Assembly (NCBI GenBank): GCA_002474325.1 | Contig: DKNL01000104.1 | Location: 1 to 32,816 of the forward strand | Origin: Opitutales bacterium UBA7389 | GTDB lineage: Bacteria > Verrucomicrobiota > Verrucomicrobiia > Opitutales > Opitutaceae | Length of the DNA: 32,816 nucleotides | Direction of reading: 5' to 3' | Shown here: positions 15,213 to 24,423 of the stretch, piece by piece | Layout of the letters: each line of letters begins with the position of its first letter | Numbering within the stretch: the stretch's first letter is position 1 | Made by a program: the position numbers and the translations under genes | Notes under the pieces: generated by a model | What the model was told of the DNA's origin: nothing | What the model saw: only the letters and a program-made list of their open reading frames with translations | The model's database searches: none

Positions 15213-15263
15213 CGAGTCGTCTAATTCCTTCTCGCGACGAATTACGCCGAGCCGGGGGATCGT

Positions 15264-15322
15264 CCCGCTCAGGCGGGCCGGCAGGACCTAGTTTACTGTG
15301 TATCTACTCCCGCCACTGCGGG
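15264..15322 (+). repeat. Two further family A palindromes
   Basis: CCCGC-tcag-GCGGG is at 15264-15277 and CCCGC-cact-GCGGG at 15309-15322. With the unit at 15171 this makes three copies in the 319-base gap 15120-15438, which otherwise shows no gene. Confidence 0.6.
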
Positions 15323-15438
15323 ACGGTATTAGAGCTAATTCGGTTGAGGGGTGGTTTTTGACATTGCTTTGAGCATCGCGAATCCAGGTTCAATCCTTTG
15401 CTTGATCTCGGAGCTTCGACGCGATTCAATTTTTCCCT

Positions 15439-17001
15439 ATGAGAATGATTCTCCCCTTCGCTCTATTCGTTTTTCATATTTCCTCCTTCATCGCTTTATC
15501 CCAGGCTTCTTCTCATGAAACTGAGCCCAATGTTCTGATTATTCTCGCAGACGATCTTGGCTATACGGATGTCGGTTCATTTGGAGCTGAGCTGATTGAT
15601 ACACCGATCATTGATAATCTCGCTAGGACTGGAATGAAGTTCACGCGGGCTTATACACCTTGTTCGGTGTGTTCACCAACTCGATACGGATTGCTGACAG
15701 GCCGCTATTATTGGCGTAGCAGGCAGCATCCAGAGACTAAAGTGATACAAGCGGGCCAAGGACTGGCTATAGAAGATGGTCGGGAAACGCTGGCCACCTT
15801 GTTTAAAAAGAAAGGCTACGCTACGGCGATCGTGGGGAAGTGGCACTTGGGGTTTGGCGAGTTCAAGAACTTCGACCAGCAATATGATTGGACCGCTGAC
15901 AAGCCAATCGGGCCGGGTCCGCTTCATGTAGGATTCGATTATTATTTCGGGTTGATGGCGAATGTCGGAAATCAACCGAGATTCTTCATCGAAAATGATG
16001 ACTTCTATGGGCGCCGAACGGGTGATAAGGTTACTTCAAAAAAGGTAAACGCTAATTCTGCTGGAAACGGGCAAGGGCAGTTTATGGTGCAAAGGGAGAC
16101 GATTCAGCCTTGGGATCCATCGGTCATATGGAAGGAGGACGAGGTGGCTCAGGTCATTACAGACAAAGCGGTCGAATATATTGAAGACAATACAGGAGCT
16201 GGGAAACCTCCATTCTTCCTCTACTTCGCCCACAATATTCCTCATGGGCCGATTACCCCAGCTGAAAAATACAAAGAAAGCAGTGATTGCGGGCCCTATG
16301 GTGACTTTATCGAGGAACTAGATACGCAGGTTGGAGAAGTTTTAGCGGCGGTAGAAAATGCCCGTCAGCATAGAGAGACCATTGTCGTTTTCACCAGCGA
16401 CAATGGGGGAGTGGCTGTGGGTCCGGAATCAGACGAACTACCTTCAGGTCCGGCGGGATTGGCCCGCGAGATGGGTCACCTTCAGTGCGGGCACATGCGT
16501 GGCGGCAAGTGGAGCATTTATGAGGGCGGTTTTCGAGTGCCCTTTATCGTGAATTGGCCTGGCCGTGTGGAAGCAGGCCAGGTTTCCGATAGTCTCATCT
16601 CCTTACAGGATCTCTTTGCGACCATGGCCGATTTCTTAAAGATTGAATACGGTCGAAACGATGGTGAGGATAGCTTCAGTTTTTGGCCACAGGTGATTGA
16701 AGGAACCGAGGCTCCAGCCGCTCGCGACCATGTCATCGTCCAGTCTCCTTTGGGAGTAAGAGCCATCGTGCGAGATGAGTGGAAGTATATGCGCCCTTGG
16801 CAGGCGCCCAATCCGATTCCGGAGAACAAGAAAGCATTTCTGTCCCGAGAAGTCGCGAACCCGCAGAATTACGAACAACTTTACCACCTCAATTCGGACT
16901 TCGACGAGTCTTCCAACCGTATAGCGGACTTCCCGAGTGTCGCGGCTCAACTAAGTGAAGAGCTGAGGCTCGCGGAAGCAAATGGACGGACAGCCCCATA
17001 G
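15439..17001 (+). CDS. Secreted arylsulfatase-type sulfatase
   Basis: 520 residues with a signal peptide (about 1-24). LADDLGYTDVG at 36-46 has the metal aspartates, Cys78 in CSPTRYGLLTGRYYWRS is the formylglycine site (the YYWR extension is typical of arylsulfatase-A-like enzymes), GKWHLGF is at 134-140, and TSDNGG the second Asp/Asn pair. The residues around NIPHGPITP and the GGFRVPFIVNWPGR segment match the same branch. Substrate unknown. The ATG follows tttttccct with no Shine-Dalgarno. Converges with the S46 peptidase gene; the 172-base gap between them holds only a small GCAGG/CCTGC hairpin at 17083-17095. Confidence 0.94.
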   Translation: MRMILPFALFVFHISSFIALSQASSHETEPNVLIILADDLGYTDVGSFGAELIDTPIIDNLARTGMKFTRAYTPCSVCSPTRYGLLTGRYYWRSRQHPETKVIQAGQGLAIEDGRETLATLFKKKGYATAIVGKWHLGFGEFKNFDQQYDWTADKPIGPGPLHVGFDYYFGLMANVGNQPRFFIENDDFYGRRTGDKVTSKKVNANSAGNGQGQFMVQRETIQPWDPSVIWKEDEVAQVITDKAVEYIEDNTGAGKPPFFLYFAHNIPHGPITPAEKYKESSDCGPYGDFIEELDTQVGEVLAAVENARQHRETIVVFTSDNGGVAVGPESDELPSGPAGLAREMGHLQCGHMRGGKWSIYEGGFRVPFIVNWPGRVEAGQVSDSLISLQDLFATMADFLKIEYGRNDGEDSFSFWPQVIEGTEAPAARDHVIVQSPLGVRAIVRDEWKYMRPWQAPNPIPENKKAFLSREVANPQNYEQLYHLNSDFDESSNRIADFPSVAAQLSEELRLAEANGRTAP

Positions 17002-17173
17002 CAATGGTAGGGAGGACGAAGTGAATAGATTCGTTGTTGAATTGGTAGATTGCGATCTCCGAGCACCCACTCTGAAAGTAACGCAGGCATCCTGCCCTGA
17101 GCGTCCGTTTGATGCGTAGTTTGTCAGATGGGTCGGTGGGCCAAAATCGAAGTGGGATCGCTTTAGATTAGCT

Positions 17174-19330
17174 TTATTCGACAATCGTCATTTCTTCCAA
17201 GAGGTGAGTGGCACCGTCCATGTGTTCCATCACCCATAGCATGTAGCGTGAATCGACGGAAATGGCCCGGTTCTTTTCGTCGTCGAAGTCCCAGTCACCG
17301 ATAATACTTTCGTATACACCATCGAATAACATTCCTACTAGTTGAGCTTTATTGTTAAGGGTGGCCGTGCCGGAATTGCCGCCGGTGATATCCAGATTGC
17401 TTAGGAAGTTAACCGGAACTGATTCGAGAGACGGCAACACATAGTCGCCATATGTTTTTTTGCGGATCAAATCGAGTTGTTCAGCTGGCGCGCTAAACGG
17501 GTCCTCACCGGTATCTTTTTCCAGAATTCCTTCCAGAGTGGTAAAGGGTTGGTTGATCAACCCGTCTTTGGGCTGGTTTCCGCCTACCTGCCCGAAGGTT
17601 ACACGCAAAGATCCATTGGCATCGGCATAGATGGGTTGCCCAAGACTCCGCTTATAGGCGATTACGGCTTCCATATACTGAGGGCGCCATCGCTGAAATT
17701 GACCTCTCAATTCCTTATCGGCTTCTTCAAAGGCCATGCGCTCATCGTGGGATGCGACCGCGTATTGGATGAATGGGTCGTCACTGTTCTGGAACTCCTC
17801 GACGGATTTATCCATCCAGGCAAATCGAACTTCTTGGTCGGCTAGTGAAGATTCTGAGTAGGCGTCGTCAACTAGGTGTTTTCGCTGTTCTGGATCCAGG
17901 CGATCTCCAATCTGGAAGAAATCATCCATAGATTTCATGCGATCGCCGACTGGCAATTCTGCATAGCGCTGGAGCAGGTATCCCAGTAGAGCCTTGTCCA
18001 CGGATTCGTCGTAACGACGACTGAGTGCCTGCAAGGATTGGCGGAAACGTTTCAGGTCCCTTGCTTGGAAACCGGGCTCCCGCTCGTCATCGGGCTTTTG
18101 CTTCTCAACCGCCAGGCGATAAAGCCTTACCGCTACACTTGGTAGGGACGCATAGCGCATATAGGCGAGAACCAGGTCCCGCTCCTTAGTCGCCTGGTTC
18201 AACTCAATGAGCGAAAGCAGCTGCTTGATTGCCGGACCATATTGCCCGCTTTTGGCTGAGTTTTCTTCTAACCACTCAATCAGTCCTTGCTCCGATTGTT
18301 TACGCCGATCTATGAAATCACTGTGCCGGTAGCTCTCGACCATGGACTTAAAGTTTTTAGAATAATTATTTAGTTGGGCCAAGGTGCCCTGGTAGGCTAT
18401 GAGTGTTTCACTCTCCGCTTCTGTAGTTTCGTTGATGATGTCTATCAGATCTTTGCGAAACTGACGAGATTCGGGATAGTACCAGTTAAATTGATGCTCC
18501 ACTTCCGAAGCCGTTCGGTAGCGGTTAGTCGAACCTGGGTAACCGACACCCATTACAAAATCGCCATCTTCAATTCCGTGGGCACTGACTTCCAGAAAGC
18601 TGTTTGATTGGTAAGGCACATTGTCCTCGCTGAAATCAGCCGGCTTGCCATCGGGACCCACATAGGCTCTGTAAAAGGCAAAGTCGCCGGTGTGCCGCGG
18701 CCATTGCCAATTGTCGATGTCGCCACCATATTTTCCAATGCTGGTAGCCGGCGCATAGACCAGGCGCACATCGCGAATCTCCAGGCGTTTGATCAAATAA
18801 TATTCCATGCCGTGGTGAAAGGGAGAAACACTGCAACGGTGCATACCCGAGGACTCTCCTTCGGCTATGAGCGCTTTTTGATTGGCCTCGATGAGCTTAT
18901 AGCGCTCGATCCCGGATATATCCTCGGTCACACCGGCCAACACTCGGTCCGTCACATTGGTAACTTCTTCGGTCATATAGACACGCGTTCCAGGAGCAGC
19001 AGGAAGCTCATCTGCCAGGCTTTGAGCCAAATAGCCATCCGCCAGTAGATTGTTTTCCGGGGTGCTGTTAAACTGTATCGATCCATACACACAATGGTGA
19101 TTGGTCACTACCAGACCGCGAGGTGATACAAAGGACGCACTGCAACCGCCGAGGCTTACCACTGCGGTCATGGGAAACTTGTCTAGACTGCTCAGGCTTT
19201 CCGGATCGATTTGCAGACCCAATGCCGTGAGTTCTTCGCTCAGTTCAGGAAGTTGGTGTGGCTGCCACATACCTTCGTTGGCAAAGGCAGTCGTGGTAAG
19301 TAGGAGGAAGGAACTTATCAGGTTTCGCAT
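17174..19330 (-). CDS. Secreted S46 family dipeptidyl-peptidase (DPP7-like)
   Basis: 718 residues, the usual length for S46, with a signal peptide (about 1-17). The chymotrypsin-like triad is visible: TNHHC at 76-80 for His, HTGDF with Asp216, and GGNSGT with Ser653; GDIDNWQWPRH at 203-213 is a family signature. Eighteen residues past the serine lies FDG with Gly671, the position (673 in the Porphyromonas enzymes) that is Gly in DPP7 (hydrophobic P1 preference) and Arg in DPP11 (acidic P1). So a DPP7-like specificity is inferred. The protein removes dipeptides from oligopeptide N-termini in the periplasm. The leader is pyrimidine-rich (cattcctcatttt). A large inverted repeat lies about 135 bases upstream. 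Confidence 0.95.
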   Translation of the reverse strand: MRNLISSFLLLTTTAFANEGMWQPHQLPELSEELTALGLQIDPESLSSLDKFPMTAVVSLGGCSASFVSPRGLVVTNHHCVYGSIQFNSTPENNLLADGYLAQSLADELPAAPGTRVYMTEEVTNVTDRVLAGVTEDISGIERYKLIEANQKALIAEGESSGMHRCSVSPFHHGMEYYLIKRLEIRDVRLVYAPATSIGKYGGDIDNWQWPRHTGDFAFYRAYVGPDGKPADFSEDNVPYQSNSFLEVSAHGIEDGDFVMGVGYPGSTNRYRTASEVEHQFNWYYPESRQFRKDLIDIINETTEAESETLIAYQGTLAQLNNYSKNFKSMVESYRHSDFIDRRKQSEQGLIEWLEENSAKSGQYGPAIKQLLSLIELNQATKERDLVLAYMRYASLPSVAVRLYRLAVEKQKPDDEREPGFQARDLKRFRQSLQALSRRYDESVDKALLGYLLQRYAELPVGDRMKSMDDFFQIGDRLDPEQRKHLVDDAYSESSLADQEVRFAWMDKSVEEFQNSDDPFIQYAVASHDERMAFEEADKELRGQFQRWRPQYMEAVIAYKRSLGQPIYADANGSLRVTFGQVGGNQPKDGLINQPFTTLEGILEKDTGEDPFSAPAEQLDLIRKKTYGDYVLPSLESVPVNFLSNLDITGGNSGTATLNNKAQLVGMLFDGVYESIIGDWDFDDEKNRAISVDSRYMLWVMEHMDGATHLLEEMTIVE

Positions 19331-19463
19331 AAAATGAGGAATGGGTGTTTAATTTTTTTGTTATCCGGACTTCGGGCTGCGGCAGGCAAACTAACTATTA
19401 AATGGATCTCAACAAACGAAACGAAGGGGAGTGCAAAACGATAAGTGTTAAATTGATTTCCGA

Positions 19464-19503
19464 TCGTTTGACATCCCTCGACGAGAAATAAGGGATCAAA
19501 CGA
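19464..19503. promoter_or_regulatory. Large inverted repeat upstream of the S46 peptidase gene
   Basis: TCGTTTGA (19464-19471) and TCCCT (19474-19478) pair with AGGGA (19491-19495) and TCAAACGA (19496-19503): 13 bp with a 2-base bulge and a 12-base loop. It lies 134 bases upstream of the S46 start and 83 bases past the stop of the 19586-21022 sulfatase. On the minus strand no T-run follows, so an operator or leader structure is as likely as a terminator. Confidence 0.45.
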
Positions 19504-19585
19504 CGAAGGTCAATTTTCCGAGGAGAGGGAACATAAGGTTTCAGGCTTTACCCTATGAAACTTGGTCACTTGTGGTTTCCTCGAA

Positions 19586-21022
19586 TCAGTTCTTTAGCGT
19601 CATTGCCTTCGCGTTCGGTAGATCGATGGAGTTGCGCTGCAAGGAGCCGTCTGCATTGCCGTTGCCAAACTTCTGTACGGCTTCCTGAGCCAGAGTTTTC
19701 ATTCGTTTAATGATCTCGGGATACTGGTTCGAAAGGTCTGTTGTCTCCTGTAGGTCTGAATCAAGATTGACCAATTTTGCTGGCCGCCCCTCGGCAAGAA
19801 TTTCGGGAGTGGTCCAGTTGGGATGGGTCTCACCGAGCTCCATGTGGTATTTCCAGTCTTCCCAACGCACCGCTTGCAACTGACGCCTACGATAGTAGAA
19901 CAAGACATCGTAGGGCGACTCGGCTCCTTCCTCGCCGAAAAGCAGGGGCCGGATATCGTGGCCATCGATAGGAAGCTTGGGTTCTTCCGCTTCGGTGATC
20001 GCGCAAAAAGTGGGCAGAAAGTCCATTGTAGTGGCGAGCTCGTTACAAATGCTAGCGGCGGGAATTCGTTCGGGCCAGCTGGCGATCATGGGTACGCGCA
20101 TGCCCCCTTCCATAGTACTTCCCTTTCGCCCGGAAAGCGGGTCGTTGGATCCGCCATTCCGTCCGTTTGATCCGTTGTCGGAGGTGAAGATGACAAGGGT
20201 TTTCTGCTCGATTCCGAGCCGACCGAGCGTATCCAAAATTTTCCCCGTTGACCAATCGATCTCTTCTACGGAATCGCCGTAACGCCCATTGGCACTTTTG
20301 TCTTTGAATTTGGTGGAGGCGAATAGTGGGAGGTGAGGAAACGTGTGGGGCAGGTAGAGGAAGAAGGGATTCCCCCTATTCGCTTCGATGAACTTGATCG
20401 CTTCATCGGTATACCGCTGGGTAAGTGTGCTTTGATCTGCGGGCGCTTCGAAGACGGTTTCTTGACAAACCAAGGGGAGCGGAGGGTCTCCTCGATTAGC
20501 TTGCTGCATATCATTGGAATATGGAATTCCGTAGTAGGTATCAAAACCGTGACGGGTGGGCAGATGATCGGGCTGGTCGCCTAGATGCCATTTGCCAATG
20601 CATGCAGTGGCATAGCCCACGGACTTCAGGGCTTCGGCTATCGTGAGCTCTTCTGGGTTCAGGCCGCGGACGCTGCGTGGAATGAGAACCCAATGGCCCG
20701 TCTGGTCCTCGTGCATATCGACTCTGCGAGCGTAGCAGCCGGTAAGCAGACTGGCTCGAGATGGCGTGCACACTGGGCTCGACGAGTAGAAGTCCGTAAA
20801 GATCATCCCGTCCTCGGCGAGACCGTCAATTCGAGGTGTCCGGTTTACTAGAGAACCGTAAGCTCCCAGGTCCCCATACCCAAGATCGTCACAGAAGATG
20901 AGGACGATATTAGGATGTTCCAAGTTTTGGGAATTAAGGAGCGGTGCAAATAGGAGTGTTAGGAGGCAGCCAAAAAGAGTCGCTAGAATGGTCGCGATTC
21001 TGGGGGAGCGATGGGAAAACAT
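19586..21022 (-). CDS. Secreted arylsulfatase-type sulfatase
   Basis: 478 residues; a long hydrophobic signal (about 10-32) precedes NIVLIFCDDLGYGDLGAYG with the metal aspartates at 45-46. Cys85 in CTPSRASLLTG is the formylglycine site and GKWHLGD is at 143-149. FTSDNGSNGRNGGSND followed by GRKGSTMEGGMRVP gives the C-terminal active-site residues. It is closest in layout to the 26505-27836 enzyme; both are compact. The start at 21022 has AGGA 7 bases upstream, one of the few clear Shine-Dalgarno sites here. The next gene upstream, another sulfatase on the same strand, is 183 bases away, so co-transcription is possible. Confidence 0.94.
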   Translation of the reverse strand: MFSHRSPRIATILATLFGCLLTLLFAPLLNSQNLEHPNIVLIFCDDLGYGDLGAYGSLVNRTPRIDGLAEDGMIFTDFYSSSPVCTPSRASLLTGCYARRVDMHEDQTGHWVLIPRSVRGLNPEELTIAEALKSVGYATACIGKWHLGDQPDHLPTRHGFDTYYGIPYSNDMQQANRGDPPLPLVCQETVFEAPADQSTLTQRYTDEAIKFIEANRGNPFFLYLPHTFPHLPLFASTKFKDKSANGRYGDSVEEIDWSTGKILDTLGRLGIEQKTLVIFTSDNGSNGRNGGSNDPLSGRKGSTMEGGMRVPMIASWPERIPAASICNELATTMDFLPTFCAITEAEEPKLPIDGHDIRPLLFGEEGAESPYDVLFYYRRRQLQAVRWEDWKYHMELGETHPNWTTPEILAEGRPAKLVNLDSDLQETTDLSNQYPEIIKRMKTLAQEAVQKFGNGNADGSLQRNSIDLPNAKAMTLKN

Positions 21023-21205
21023 AGGTAGGTCCTAATTCGGGAATCCCTGATGAGGCAAATAAAAGGTGTAGGCTACTTGGGATTCTAGTGGTTGGATTGC
21101 TAACCCTAAGCAGCCGAACAAAGGATTAGGCAAACCGGTTGACTAGAGACAGTCAGCCCCACCATTCATACAATTGATTAAACAGGCAGGGATAACTACA
21201 CTACT

Positions 21206-22723
21206 TTAGGGTTGCCTCGGTTTTATCGGAGTCCCGTTTTCGTCGATTGGGTAGACCGCTTTGTGGGAATCCAATTGCGAGACCAGGGCCTTCATCATGC
21301 GTTTAAGAGTTTCAGGATTGGCGTTAGCGACATTGCTCTGCTCGAAGGGGTCGGACTCTAGATTATATAGCTGATAACGGGTGTTCTCGGATCCCTCCGA
21401 TGGGAAGTAGTGGTAAATCAGTTTCCAGTCATCCTCTCTCCAGACGCTAAAGTATTCGCTCCTATGAGGGCTGTGGGGATAATGCATGAGAAAAGACTCG
21501 TCTCGAAGGTGGTCTGTTCCCCCGGTGAATAGTCGATTGAGAGGAGCGCCGTCTACATGATGAGCTGTAGGTGTCGATGCCGATGCGAGACTGAGAACCG
21601 TTGGAAACAAATCATGAATGCGGCCTAATTGGGATTGAATCCGTCCAGCGGATACAGGTAATCGGTTTTGAAGCTCGCTGTTGGAAGCATCAGCCGCCCA
21701 TGCTGCGATAAACGGAACCCGCATGCCGCCTTCATAGTGAGCGCCCTTTTTGCCGCGCAGAGGAGCAGCACAAGCTACCTCGTGCTGATGACCAAGGGGC
21801 GCGTCTGAGCCATTGTCGCCGACGAAGATGACGAAAGTGTTTTCAGCTATTCCCAGGTCATCAAAGTGGTCGAGCATATCGCCTAGCGATTTGTCCATCC
21901 CTTCGATCAAAGTGGCGAATGCTTGAGCTCTCTCCGGCTTGCCTGAATCCGCGTAGTTGGCTGCAAATCGCGGATCGGACTCAAAGGGAGTGTGGACGGC
22001 GTAGTGTGAAAAATAGAGATAGAAAGGCTTGTCTGCTTCTACGGCTTGGCTGACTGCTGCTTTGGCTTCGATCGTCAAGGCTTCTGTCAGGAAGGTGTCG
22101 CTTCCGTGGTATTTTTCCAAATGGGGCACGGCGCTTTCTTCTCTTCGGGTGCCTAGACCGTAATTCTTCTCCGCGTAGTAGCTGCCGGGAGCTCCAAAGG
22201 ATGCCCCTGCGATATTGATATCGAAGCCGAGATTGGCTGGGTTGGCTCCTTCGAATTCACGAGGGCCAAAATGGGCTTTGCCTACGTGGATTGTGTGGTA
22301 GCCGTAGTCTCGCAATATGCCGGGCAGTGTTGTATCGCCTTGTTTTAGGCCTCGCCAGTTCCAGGCGGGCGGTCCACTGGGACCGGTGTTGTCCTTGTCC
22401 GGGTTGATCCAATTCGTAGCCCGGTGCCGGGCGGCGTTCTGGCCGGTCATAATAGAAATGCGGGTGGGCGAGCACACGCTCATGGCGTAGAAATTGGTGA
22501 AGCGGATGCCTCGTTCGGCGAGGCGTTCCATTGCTGGCGTCCGATAGAAGTCGTTCAGCGGGTATCGCTTGGAATTACCATTGGCGTCTACGAGAAAGGG
22601 AACGGACGTATCCATGAGGCCCATATCATCCACGAGAAAGAGCATGATGTTCGGCTGATCCGATCCGAATGTCGGGGCTGTTAGGATTGCGGCTAACGTA
22701 AGGGAAGAAAGTAGGGCTTTCAT
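21206..22723 (-). CDS. Secreted arylsulfatase-type sulfatase
   Basis: 505 residues from the ATG at 22723; a TTG at 22744 would add 7 residues before an otherwise complete signal peptide (MKALLSSLTLAAILTAPTFG) and is less likely. VDDMGLMDTS at 31-40 is the first metal motif, Cys84 in CSPTRISIMTGQNAARH the formylglycine site, VGKAHFGPRE the Lys/His motif (Ala-His-Phe in place of the usual Trp-His-Leu), and VGDNGSDAPLGHQHE the second Asp/Asn motif. A longer insert after VPFLVDANGNSKRYPLNDFY separates the first two motifs. Substrate unknown. It may lead an operon with the 19586-21022 sulfatase. Confidence 0.94.
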   Translation of the reverse strand: MKALLSSLTLAAILTAPTFGSDQPNIMLFLVDDMGLMDTSVPFLVDANGNSKRYPLNDFYRTPAMERLAERGIRFTNFYAMSVCSPTRISIMTGQNAARHRATNWINPDKDNTGPSGPPAWNWRGLKQGDTTLPGILRDYGYHTIHVGKAHFGPREFEGANPANLGFDINIAGASFGAPGSYYAEKNYGLGTRREESAVPHLEKYHGSDTFLTEALTIEAKAAVSQAVEADKPFYLYFSHYAVHTPFESDPRFAANYADSGKPERAQAFATLIEGMDKSLGDMLDHFDDLGIAENTFVIFVGDNGSDAPLGHQHEVACAAPLRGKKGAHYEGGMRVPFIAAWAADASNSELQNRLPVSAGRIQSQLGRIHDLFPTVLSLASASTPTAHHVDGAPLNRLFTGGTDHLRDESFLMHYPHSPHRSEYFSVWREDDWKLIYHYFPSEGSENTRYQLYNLESDPFEQSNVANANPETLKRMMKALVSQLDSHKAVYPIDENGTPIKPRQP

Positions 22724-23062
22724 AATATTGAAATCAGTCTCCAAGCTGGTGAGGGAAGGTCAACGTCCGTGTTCACTCTTTCAGAGTGTTCATAAGTAAG
22801 AATGGGCATTGCTTTCCCGCAGTTGCGGGATCGCTAGACCCGAGCAAGCACGGCAAGGAAAAGCCTTGGTGTTCCGTGCCGACCCCGATCTTGAACGGGC
22901 GTTGGACCCGTTGCGAGGCCTGTTGACGCACTCATTTAATCCGAATCATAGCAGATCCCGGGAGACAATTATCGGGGAGGATGCCCGAAGTAGTGGCTAC
23001 TTAGATTTGCTTGAGGCCCATTTTCGACTTTATCGGGACTACAAGCGACTCGTCGATCTAGG
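22724..23062. other. Repeat-containing gap before a broken PQQ-dehydrogenase gene
   Basis: A family A repeat sits at 22816-22838, followed at once by a hairpin whose outer arms are GCACGG and CCGTGC (about 22850-22881, inner CAAGG/CCTTG). An open frame at 22809-23069 (86 codons) starts inside this repeat and has no family resemblance that I can defend, although its last residues (LVDLG) could belong to the broken dehydrogenase in another frame. Confidence 0.45.
22816..22838 (+). repeat. REP-like family A palindrome
   Basis: CCCGC-agtt-GCGGG followed by ATCGCTAGA, the most complete copy of the family core in this window. It lies just upstream of the truncated PQQ-dehydrogenase remnant. Confidence 0.65.
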
Positions 23063-23695
23063 GTGTTAATTGAAAGAGACTTGGCTGCCTCGAGCGATGA
23101 GCAGATATTCAATGCCATACAGCAAGGACAGGGGTCGATGCCTGGATTTCCCGCAATCGCCGAAGCCGATACTCGTCTTCTGATAGAGTTCCTCAAGAAT
23201 CCCGCCACTTTTCCTCGAATCGTTGGAGATCAGGATCCGCAGCTCGAGAGCAGCACTCGCTTCACTAGTGGATTCGGATTGGTCAGGGCGAGCAATGGAT
23301 TGCTGATCATCAGCCCGCCATGGACTACCTTGACGGCTTATGACTTGAACTCGGGCGAAATAGAGTGGCAAAGGCCCATCGGCGATGCTCCCGAACTAGC
23401 GGCAAAGGGGATCCGCAATACGGGGTCAACATTCCAAAAGATGGCACCCGTCGTTACCGCGAGTGGATTGATCTTCATTGGATGCCGGGACGGCGTTGTT
23501 CGAGCCCTGGATTCGCAGAAAGGATCAACTGTCTGGGAAGCAGAAGTCGGCGTAGCCATGGAAGGGATACCAGCCGTGTACGAAGTTGATGGGAGGCAGT
23601 ATCTGCTCTTTTGCGCTTCCGCCCAGATGGGCTTAACGCCTGAAATGGAAGCCCCTATAGAAGGCCTTTACGTCGCGTTCGCATTACCGGATTGA
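23063..23695 (+). pseudogene. C-terminal remnant of a PQQ-dependent dehydrogenase with cytochrome c domain
   Basis: The 210 residues in frame match only the end of membrane-type quinoprotein (glucose-dehydrogenase-like) enzymes. DEQIFNAIQQGQGSMPGFP is the tail of a cytochrome c domain, with the axial-methionine-type MPGF but without CxxCH, and SPPWTTLTAYDLNSGEIEW, GLIFIGCRDGVVRALD and YLLFCASAQMGLTPE are the last propeller blades. Such enzymes are usually 600-750 residues; the missing 5' part is not in either neighbouring frame. The GTG start at 23063 is only the first possible codon. The upstream sequence is a REP-like repeat. The gene is best regarded as a decayed fragment, stranded between minus-strand genes. 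Confidence 0.75.
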
Positions 23696-23715
23696 GAGTC
23701 GGCCCGGTAAATTTA

Positions 23716-24423
23716 TCAGCCGGTGTTTACAGGTACGTCACCGAAGCCATGAACTTCGTCGCAAATGAGTTTTAAGGACTCTTCCAGATTGCCACTGGCG
23801 GTTTTGAAAGCGTCGGCATCGATTGTCAGCGGCGCGCCGAGAACGACTAGAGGCGCTCCGTACTTAGGTGTTTTCACGGCTTGCTCTATGCTCAATCCAC
23901 CTACCGCTTGAACGGGCACGGGCACGGCTTCCACAATCGTTTTGAGTTCGTCCAATGGATTCGGCATGCGTTCGCCACGAGCGGCGATGCCTCGACGCTC
24001 ATCGTAGCCGATGTGATGTATCACGTAGTCGCAGCCTAAGTTCGCTAGGCGTTTAGCGCCATCGACCATATTCTCGCTAGCTAGATTGTCGCCCATGACC
24101 TCGATACCCAGATCCTTGCCGGCTTGAACAACGCAGCGAATGGTTTCTTCGTGGGCTTGGGACATGACTACGACCTGGGTAGCGCCCGCTTTGGCCATGA
24201 GTTCGGCCTCAAGCCAGCCGCCATCCATGGTCTTCAAATCGGCGACTATTGGGGTATCGGGAAATCGGTTACGAATCTCTCGAACTCCGTTCATGCCTTC
24301 GGCGATGATCAATGGCGTGCCCGCCTCCAGCCAATTGACTCCGGCTCTCAAAGCCATCTCTGCTGTCTCGAGAGCCTCGGGAATTTCTACGATGTCGAGC
24401 GATATTTGAACGATGGGTTTCAT
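23716..24423 (-). CDS. 3-hexulose-6-phosphate synthase-like enzyme (OMP decarboxylase superfamily)
   Basis: 235 residues, no signal peptide, a TIM barrel. WLEAGTPLIIAEG at 31-43 and ADLKTMDGG at 61-69 are hallmarks of hexulose-phosphate synthases: Asp62, Lys64 and Asp67 form the D-x-K-x-x-D site. VIHHIGYDERR and VQAVGGLS provide the later phosphate-binding strand ends. Family members make or split arabino-3-hexulose 6-phosphate (with ribulose 5-phosphate and formaldehyde), and close relatives decarboxylate 3-keto-gulonate 6-phosphate. No isomerase partner (HxlB) adjoins it. At about 25 residues longer than the classical enzyme with an insert near 140-150 (RRGIAARGERMPN), a different aldol or decarboxylase substrate in sugar breakdown is quite possible. 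Confidence 0.8.
   Translation of the reverse strand: MKPIVQISLDIVEIPEALETAEMALRAGVNWLEAGTPLIIAEGMNGVREIRNRFPDTPIVADLKTMDGGWLEAELMAKAGATQVVVMSQAHEETIRCVVQAGKDLGIEVMGDNLASENMVDGAKRLANLGCDYVIHHIGYDERRGIAARGERMPNPLDELKTIVEAVPVPVQAVGGLSIEQAVKTPKYGAPLVVLGAPLTIDADAFKTASGNLEESLKLICDEVHGFGDVPVNTG

Noticed and set aside
15358..15386. TTGACA with 17-base spacer as promoter of the 15439 sulfatase
   Set aside because: The -10 hexamer would be AATCCA, which is too poor to claim a promoter.
18608..19048. 146-codon plus-strand frame inside the S46 gene
   Set aside because: Shadow of the peptidase, whose triad and signature residues are all in the minus frame.
22809..23069. 86-codon frame before the PQQ fragment
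   Set aside because: It starts inside a REP-like repeat and shows no family resemblance; at most its last residues may be out-of-frame dehydrogenase remnant.
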